Part shown: positions 6,441 to 10,492 of the stretch, one piece after another
Layout: each line of letters begins with the position of its first letter
Position numbering within the stretch: position 1 is the stretch's first letter
Source: Prevotella sp. UBA4341
GTDB taxonomy: Bacteria; Bacteroidota; Bacteroidia; Bacteroidales; Bacteroidaceae
DNA length: 10,492 bases
Reading direction: 5' to 3'
Assembly (NCBI GenBank): GCA_002393705.1
Contig: DGTH01000020.1
Span: 1 to 10,492, forward strand
Notes under the pieces: model-generated
What the model was told of the DNA's origin: nothing
Databases searched by the model: none
The model's input: the letters and a program-made list of their open reading frames with translations, nothing else
Program-made: the position numbers and the translations under genes

Positions 6441-7886
6441 CTACTGGTTTTTGCTGTAGATGATGCTGATGGTGACCGGCTCATGCTCGTTCTGACTGCC
6501 ACCCACCAGGCGGGTATTAGTCAGCGACATGAGGTTCGACACCTTCGTCGTGGTCGTTGTGGAGCTGCCCGTCATGGTGGCCGTCGAAGTACTCGTGGTG
6601 CGCTCTACAGGCACCAGGACAAGCTTGTTCCAGTCTTCGCCACCCGTGGCGCGGTTCTGGTAGAGCGTTGCTATCAGTGTTGAAAGGTTGTTGAACTCGT
6701 AGGTCTGCGACTTGCTGTTCAGCACTGCCAGGTAAGACGTTTTGTTGTCTGGCAGATTGTTCTCCTCAAAAAACGTGAACACCTTGTCCTTGGGCAACAT
6801 GACCAGGGCCGGCGCATTCCCAAAAGCTTCATCACTATCTTTCTGCCAACTGCGGAAGACCATCTTGGCCGACGTGATGGTGTCGTTCTCATGGCCCCGC
6901 ATGATGTCGTCCACCGGTAGCGTCACCTCGGTGAAGATGCCGGCCGGTGTCTTCAGGTAGGTGCAGCTCTGGTCGGCAGCCAGCTCTTCCAGCCGCTGCT
7001 TGTCGTTGGTGATGGTCGTGGTCTGGCGCACCTCTGTAGTACCGGTGAAGGTGCGGTTGGCATAGATGAGCGAGTCGCCCTTCATGTAGCGGTAATACAC
7101 TTTCAGCTCGGTGGTGTGAATCTGCGACATAAGCCCTGCGCCGTCGGTGCTCTTGAAGTAGAAGCCCGGACAGACGTGGCTGGTGAAGGTAAAGGAATTC
7201 TTGAAGTATTCGGGGTGCGTATAGAACATGTCCATGACGTACGTACCGTAGTTGTTGTAGCTCTTGCCAGCCTGCGAGGTGTAGGCCTCGTTCAGCGGAA
7301 TGTTGATGTAGGGAATGTAGTTGGAGGTGTTACGCAGCTTCTCCGACTTCAGGAAGTCCACGAAGGTGTAGGTTTTCGTCTTCAGAATGCCGTCGTTACG
7401 TATGAGTTCATCGCCCATGGGGTCGAAGTCGGTATAGTAGAACTGTCCTTCGGCCACGGGCTTCTTCAGTTCGTAGGCCTTCAGTGTCATGGGTGCCAGC
7501 GTGTCGCCGGTACACGACGCGATGTAGATGTTCAGGTGGCAGGAGTCGGCAATGATGCCGCCCTGGCCGTCCAGGCTCACCATGTCGCTCTTATCGGGGA
7601 AGAGGTTTGTGGCCAGGGCCTCCAGCTGCACAAACTGGGTGGTAAAGTCGGAGGTAACGTAGTCGCCCGTCGAGGGGTCCTTGATGCGCCCTAAATAGCA
7701 GGTGCTGTTCTGCGAGAGTACGGAGTCAACGACGACAGAACGCGTAGCGACGTTGAACGTGTCGGCGACGATAGAGAAGTGGTCTGTGTCCTTAGTCAGC
7801 GAAGAGCCGACCTGGGCAGTATCATCATCACAGGCAGAGATTGTTATTGCAGCCAATAAAACCCCCGCAATCCATTTTGCTTTCAT
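6441..7886 (-). CDS. DUF4270 family surface lipoprotein
   Basis: Predicted lipoprotein of 481 residues in the DUF4270 family, of unknown function and largely confined to Bacteroidetes. The signal peptide ends in a lipobox ISAC with Cys19 as the lipidated residue. Asp20-Asp22 follow directly, resembling the acidic lipoprotein export signal that sends Bacteroidetes lipoproteins to the outer face of the outer membrane. The mature part is rich in beta-type sequence without membrane segments, has a Ser/Thr-rich tract (430-448), and ends in the family-like TRLVGGS...VTISIIYSKN. Five sites match the Bacteroidetes O-glycosylation motif D(S/T)(A/I/L/M/T/V): Thr23, Ser55, Thr129, Ser272 and Thr336. It begins 25 bases after the GT5-like gene and ends 5 bases before the small charged-protein gene, so the three are probably co-transcribed. 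The DUF4270 call is from recall of the family's layout and gene neighbourhood; the lipoprotein call is read directly. Confidence 0.83.
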   Translation of the reverse strand: MKAKWIAGVLLAAITISACDDDTAQVGSSLTKDTDHFSIVADTFNVATRSVVVDSVLSQNSTCYLGRIKDPSTGDYVTSDFTTQFVQLEALATNLFPDKSDMVSLDGQGGIIADSCHLNIYIASCTGDTLAPMTLKAYELKKPVAEGQFYYTDFDPMGDELIRNDGILKTKTYTFVDFLKSEKLRNTSNYIPYINIPLNEAYTSQAGKSYNNYGTYVMDMFYTHPEYFKNSFTFTSHVCPGFYFKSTDGAGLMSQIHTTELKVYYRYMKGDSLIYANRTFTGTTEVRQTTTITNDKQRLEELAADQSCTYLKTPAGIFTEVTLPVDDIMRGHENDTITSAKMVFRSWQKDSDEAFGNAPALVMLPKDKVFTFFEENNLPDNKTSYLAVLNSKSQTYEFNNLSTLIATLYQNRATGGEDWNKLVLVPVERTTSTSTATMTGSSTTTTTKVSNLMSLTNTRLVGGSQNEHEPVTISIIYSKNQ

Positions 7887-7911
7887 TCTTATGCTTTACT
7901 TTATGTATATG

Positions 7912-8718
7912 TTATTCCTGATACAACTGTTCGTAGAAGTTCATGTATGCATCGCCGAAGTCCTCGCCGGGGAACTTCAGCAGTGGCTTGTTCTGGGCAG
8001 CAGCATAATCGAGCAGCTCCTGATTGATTTCGGCATCGGCCTCAATGATGCCGTCCGAGTAGTCAATGGCCAGCTTGCCCAGCTGCTCGAAGTTGAAGTT
8101 CTCGCCGTATTTGCTTAGTATGCTGGCTTTTGCGTCCTTATACTCAACGTACTCCTTAAACGACAGACCGAGGTCTTTGTCTAAGTGCTTGGTGAAGAGC
8201 GACGTGACGACCTTGGTGTTAGAGAACCAGGGTTCGTCCTTGTAGGCCGTCTTGATGTAGAAGGGAATGACGGCGCTCATCCAGCCCTGACAGTGAATAA
8301 TGTCGGGAGCCCAGCGCTGCTTGTTGACAGCCTCCAGGACGCCTCGAGCAAAGAAGATGGTGCGCTCGCCGTTGTCGGGGTAGTCCTCGCCGTTGGTATC
8401 CATGAGCATCTGGCGTTTGGAGAAGTAGTCATCGTTGTCAATGAAATAGACCTGCACCCTTGTCCCCACGATGGTAGCCACCTTGATGACCAGCGGGTGG
8501 TCGGTTTCGTTGATGATAAGATTCATTCCCGAGAGACGCTGTACCTCGTGCAGCTGCCCGCGCCGTTCGTTGATGGTGCCCCACTTGGGCATGAATGTTC
8601 TTATTTCACAACCACGCTCCTGTATGGCCTGTGGCACTTTCTTGCCCATGACGGCCAGTTCGGTTTCGGGTACAAAGGGTATTGTCTCTTGATTGATGAA
8701 TAATATTCTCTTTGCCAT
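7912..8718 (-). CDS. Single-domain glycogen/starch synthase-like protein (GT5 N-terminal domain only)
   Basis: A 268-residue cytoplasmic protein resembling only the N-terminal Rossmann half of GT5 glycogen synthases. Recognisable GT5 blocks are RTFMPKWGTINERR (40-53; like LPRYG), a DNDDYFSKR...GEDYPDNGERTIFFARGVLEA segment (94-130), PDIIHCQGWMSAVIPFYIK (138-156; like PDIVHAHDW) and YSDGIIEADAEINQEL (220-235). Full synthases are about 480 residues, and the whole C-terminal GT-B domain is absent. The ADP-glucose-contacting KTGGL motif near the N-terminus is replaced by ETEL (18-21). Canonical synthase activity is therefore unlikely; a regulatory, binding or altered catalytic role is possible. 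The frame is clean to its stop, so this is a stable short form, not a frameshifted remnant. ATG 8718 is chosen because the promoter -7 box lies at 8746-8739, inside the open extension to 8778. It leads the DUF4270 operon and diverges from panC. Confidence 0.82.
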   Translation of the reverse strand: MAKRILFINQETIPFVPETELAVMGKKVPQAIQERGCEIRTFMPKWGTINERRGQLHEVQRLSGMNLIINETDHPLVIKVATIVGTRVQVYFIDNDDYFSKRQMLMDTNGEDYPDNGERTIFFARGVLEAVNKQRWAPDIIHCQGWMSAVIPFYIKTAYKDEPWFSNTKVVTSLFTKHLDKDLGLSFKEYVEYKDAKASILSKYGENFNFEQLGKLAIDYSDGIIEADAEINQELLDYAAAQNKPLLKFPGEDFGDAYMNFYEQLYQE

Positions 8719-8738
8719 TTCTCTACGGTTTTGTAGCG

Positions 8739-8746
8739 CAAAGGTA
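8739..8746 (-). promoter_or_regulatory. Promoter -7 box for the GT5-like/DUF4270 operon
   Basis: TACCTTTG on the minus strand (8746-8739) matches the Bacteroidetes -7 consensus and lies 20 bases upstream of ATG 8718. The region where a -33 TTTG is expected (about 8766-8770) is a T-rich run (CCCTTTTTT) without a clear TTTG. The 10-mer GTACCTTTGC around the box is identical to those at the phosphatase and galE promoters. Confidence 0.65.
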
Positions 8747-8851
8747 CGAAATAATTGGGAAAAAAGGGAATTAATCATGTCTTTTTATGTTTTTTAGACA
8801 GGAATTTGGCATATTTTCACGATATTTCTTTCTTATTTGATAAAAATGTTG

Positions 8852-8872
8852 TTATTTTGCACCCGCAATTGC
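8852..8872 (+). promoter_or_regulatory. Weak candidate promoter and palindrome ahead of panC
   Basis: TTATTTTG (8852-8859) is one base off the -7 consensus and is followed by the 8-base palindrome GCAATTGC (8865-8872), which falls about where transcription would start, roughly 20 bases before the panC ATG. No TTTG sits at the normal -33 spacing; the one at 8836-8839 is only 12 bases away. Treat as tentative. Confidence 0.35.
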
Positions 8873-8890
8873 AATAACACCTTATAGAGA

Positions 8891-9745
8891 ATGAAAGTAT
8901 TTCAAAAGATTGTTGACTTACAGAATGCACTCTTCACTGAGCGCAAACAGGGTAAACAGATAGGCCTTGTACCTACCATGGGTGCCCTTCATGAAGGCCA
9001 TGCCTCGCTGGTACGCCGCAGTGTTCAGGAGAACGATGTCACCGTTGTTTCGGTATTCGTCAACCCTACGCAGTTTAACGACAAGAACGACTTGAAGAAT
9101 TATCCCCGTACGCTCGACGCTGACTGCAAGCTGTTGGACGAGTGCGGTGCTGACTACGTTTTTGCCCCTACGGTCGAGGATATGTACCCCACGCCTGACA
9201 CTCGCCAGTTTGAATACCCGCCCGTGTCAACCGTCATGGAGGGAGCTCACCGTCCCGGCCACTTCAACGGTGTCTGTCAGGTGGTCAGCCGCCTCTTCTA
9301 CATCGTCAAGCCCCACCGTGCCTACTTCGGCGAGAAGGACTGGCAGCAGATAGCCGTCGTGAAGCAGATGGTACGCCACTTGGCACTGCCCGTTAAGATT
9401 GTAGAGTGCGACATCGTGCGCGATGCCGACGGACTGGCCAAGAGCTCGCGCAACACGCTGCTGAGCCCCGACGAGCGCGCCATAGCCCCCAACATCTACA
9501 AAGCACTGAAGGCAAGTCTGGACTACGCCAAGACGCACACCGTCAAGGAGACCCACGACAAGGTGGTCAGCGACATTAACGCTACTGAGGGCCTTGACGT
9601 TGAATACTTCTCGATTGTTGACGGTAACACGCTTCAGGACGTAGCCTCCTGGGACGACTCTCCCTACGTCGTAGGCTGCATTACCGTCTATTGCGGCAAG
9701 ACGCCCATACGCCTTATTGACCACATAAAGTACAAGGAGTCATGA
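8891..9745 (+). CDS. panC: Pantothenate synthetase (pantoate--beta-alanine ligase)
   Basis: Cytoplasmic ligase joining D-pantoate and beta-alanine with ATP, through a pantoyl-adenylate, to make pantothenate (vitamin B5), the CoA precursor. The 284-residue length is normal. The nucleotidyltransferase HIGH-type motif is in [10 protein letters not shown] (28-37; His34, His37). FVNPTQF (56-62), [14 protein letters not shown] (123-136) and FGEKDWQQ (146-153) are family blocks lining the pantoate and ATP sites. GLAKSSRN (181-188) is the KMSKS-like loop, with Lys184 where Met is common. It is the first gene of a panC-panD pair: its TGA overlaps the panD ATG as ATGA, which predicts coupled translation. 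It diverges from the GT5-like operon across a 172-base AT-rich gap. The pantoate-forming genes panB and panE are not in the window. Confidence 0.97.
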   Translation: MKVFQKIVDLQNALFTERKQGKQIGLVPTMGALHEGHASLVRRSVQENDVTVVSVFVNPTQFNDKNDLKNYPRTLDADCKLLDECGADYVFAPTVEDMYPTPDTRQFEYPPVSTVMEGAHRPGHFNGVCQVVSRLFYIVKPHRAYFGEKDWQQIAVVKQMVRHLALPVKIVECDIVRDADGLAKSSRNTLLSPDERAIAPNIYKALKASLDYAKTHTVKETHDKVVSDINATEGLDVEYFSIVDGNTLQDVASWDDSPYVVGCITVYCGKTPIRLIDHIKYKES

Positions 9746-10086
9746 TGATAGAAGTTCTGAAGTCGAAGCTGCACTGTGTCACCGTCACCGAGGCCAACCT
9801 GAACTACATGGGGAGCATCACCATCGACGAGGACCTCATGGACGCTGCCAACCTCATAGCAGGCGAGAAAGTGCAGGTGGTTGACAACAACAATGGCGAG
9901 CGCTTTGAGACCTATATCATTAAGGGTGAGCGTGGCTCGGGCTGCATCTGCCTGAACGGTGCTGCCGCCCGCCGGGTGCAGGTAGGCGATGTGTGCATCA
10001 TCATTTCCTACGCCATGATGGACTTCGAGGAGGCAAAGACCTTCCGTCCCCGCGTGGTGTTTCCTAAAGAAGGAAACAAACTGTAA
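9742..10086 (+). CDS. panD: Aspartate 1-decarboxylase (pyruvoyl-dependent)
   Basis: Decarboxylates L-aspartate to beta-alanine, the second substrate of PanC. The proenzyme self-cleaves between Gly24 and Ser25 (YMGSITID), converting Ser25 to the pyruvoyl cofactor. With the start at 9742 this site carries the same number as in E. coli PanD, which supports that start over the ATG three bases later. Other E. coli active-site positions are kept at the same numbers: Lys9, Tyr22, Arg54, Thr57, Tyr58 and Asn72, followed by the GAAAR segment. At 114 residues it is slightly shorter than the 126-residue E. coli enzyme at the C-terminus. It overlaps panC by 4 bases, so the two enzymes are made together. 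The stop is followed almost at once by the long inverted repeat at 10088-10193. Confidence 0.97.
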   Translation: MMIEVLKSKLHCVTVTEANLNYMGSITIDEDLMDAANLIAGEKVQVVDNNNGERFETYIIKGERGSGCICLNGAAARRVQVGDVCIIISYAMMDFEEAKTFRPRVVFPKEGNKL

Positions 10087-10087
10087 G

Positions 10088-10193
10088 ATATTTACGATTG
10101 ACGGATTTACGATTTTCGATTTAAATGTAACAGGCATAATAACTGCCACATTGGTATTCAATCGAAAATCGAAAATCCGTCAATTGTCAATAT
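10088..10193. repeat. Long imperfect inverted repeat, probable two-way terminator or small palindromic element
   Basis: Arms of 34 bases (10088-10121 and 10160-10193) pair with three mismatches; the inner 25 bases (10097-10121 with 10160-10184) differ at one position. Each arm is built from short units such as GATTTTCGATT and ATTGACGG. The 38-base centre can pair further: AATGT (10124-10128) with ACATT (10148-10152), and GGC (10133-10135) with GCC (10145-10147). It fills the whole gap between the convergent panD and biotin-carrier genes, starting one base after one stop and ending 8 bases before the other. A role as bidirectional terminator fits the site; the repeat-built arms would also suit a dispersed palindromic element. 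Confidence 0.7.
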
Positions 10194-10201
10194 AGGTTGG
10201 G

Positions 10202-10492
10202 TTACTCGATGACTACGAGCGCATCGTCTTCCATGACGCTCTGGCCTTGCTGAACGAGCACAGCCGTTACCTTTCCGCCCTTTTCGGCTTCCAGGTTGTT
10301 GGCCATCTTCATGGCTTCCAGCACAACCACGACGTCACCCGCCTGAACTTCGTCGCCCACCTGGACCTTCACCTCGATGATGGTGCCGGGCAGCGGGGCC
10401 TTCACAGCGTTGTCACGGTTTACGTTAGCACTGTTGGCAGTGGCGGCACTGCTGTCGGCGGCAGGCTCGGCCTTGGGTTTGCCCAGCACTAC
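10202..10492 (-). CDS. Biotin carboxyl carrier protein or domain, C-terminal part (cut by window edge)
   Basis: The last 96 residues of a biotin-dependent carboxylase or decarboxylase carrier. The frame is still open at the window edge, so the true start is outside. After a Pro/Ala/Ser-rich flexible linker (fragment residues 6-25) comes a compact biotinyl domain: [17 protein letters not shown] (31-47), then [11 protein letters not shown] (57-67), in which Lys62 (codon 10309-10307) is the residue biotinylated by BirA, and a closing [14 protein letters not shown]...LVVIE. The domain swings biotin-bound CO2 between a carboxylase or decarboxylase and a transferase subunit. Linker plus single domain resembles the small stand-alone carriers of Bacteroidales methylmalonyl-CoA or oxaloacetate decarboxylases and acyl-CoA carboxylases; which one cannot be told without the upstream genes. 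It is last on its strand, converging on panD. Confidence 0.9.
   Translation of the reverse strand, partial: VVLGKPKAEPAADSSAATANSANVNRDNAVKAPLPGTIIEVKVQVGDEVQAGDVVVVLEAMKMANNLEAEKGGKVTAVLVQQGQSVMEDDALVVIE

Noticed and set aside
7116..7694. 192-residue plus-strand frame opposite the DUF4270 gene
   Set aside because: It is a shadow of the lipoprotein gene: no promoter, no motif, and a Val/Gly-rich translation typical of antisense frames.
7912..8718. The GT5-like gene as a pseudogene broken by a frameshift
   Set aside because: No continuation of a C-terminal GT-B domain is visible downstream in any frame; the next sequence is the DUF4270 lipoprotein after 25 bases. The gene is intact for what it encodes.
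8719..8778. Upstream in-frame extension of the GT5-like gene
   Set aside because: The TACCTTTG box lies within it, and GT5 proteins begin with a short beta strand like MAKRILFIN, so ATG 8718 is preferred.
8719..8890. Riboswitch or structured RNA in the divergent gap before panC
   Set aside because: The gap is AT-rich with only the short GCAATTGC palindrome; I could find no multi-stem structure or known aptamer core.
10487..10489. GTG as the start of the biotin carrier gene
   Set aside because: The frame stays open to the window edge and the fragment begins in the linker, so the true start is outside the window.

Overview
The window looks like chromosomal core sequence from a Bacteroidales bacterium, most likely a Prevotella-type member of the Prevotellaceae. 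The reasons are: coding DNA with fairly high GC next to AT-rich gaps; promoters of the Bacteroidetes sigma-ABfr type (TTTG, about 20 bases, TAnnTTTG) instead of -35/-10 boxes; few Shine-Dalgarno sites; a DUF4270 lipoprotein with an acidic surface-export signal; and a stand-alone starch-synthase-like protein beside panC. This placement rests on gene content and signals, not on a database match. I see no phage, IS element, CRISPR array, tRNA or rRNA. No gap between genes exceeds 200 bases.

Layout. 1-1032 (-): mltG, a membrane-anchored endolytic peptidoglycan transglycosylase. 1033-1226: a divergent promoter region serving mltG and the next gene. 1227-2717 (+): a secreted PafA-type alkaline phosphatase. 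2805-3842 (+): galE, with its own promoter. 3843-3977: a gap holding a very strong GNRA-capped hairpin. 3978-6299 (+): a pcrA/uvrD helicase. This ends 7 bases from a convergent three-gene minus-strand unit, which reads right to left as a truncated glycogen-synthase-like protein (8718-7912), a DUF4270 lipoprotein (7886-6441) and a 42-residue charged protein (6435-6307). 8719-8890: a second divergent promoter region. 8891-9745 and 9742-10086 (+): panC and panD, overlapping by 4 bases. 10087-10201: a gap filled by a long inverted repeat, probably a two-way terminator. 10202-10492 (-): the C-terminal part of a biotin carrier protein that runs off the window.

How the genes work together. panC and panD form a translationally coupled pair: PanD makes beta-alanine and PanC joins it to pantoate to give pantothenate, the CoA precursor. 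The biotin carrier belongs to a carboxylase or decarboxylase whose other subunits lie outside the window. mltG, the phosphatase, galE and pcrA appear to be separate units. The least understood part is the minus-strand unit 8718-6307. Its first protein keeps the N-terminal half of a GT5 starch synthase but has lost the sugar-nucleotide-binding KxGGL motif and the C-terminal domain. Its second is a predicted surface lipoprotein of unknown function, and its third is a tiny unannotated protein. This is the best candidate here for an undescribed system.
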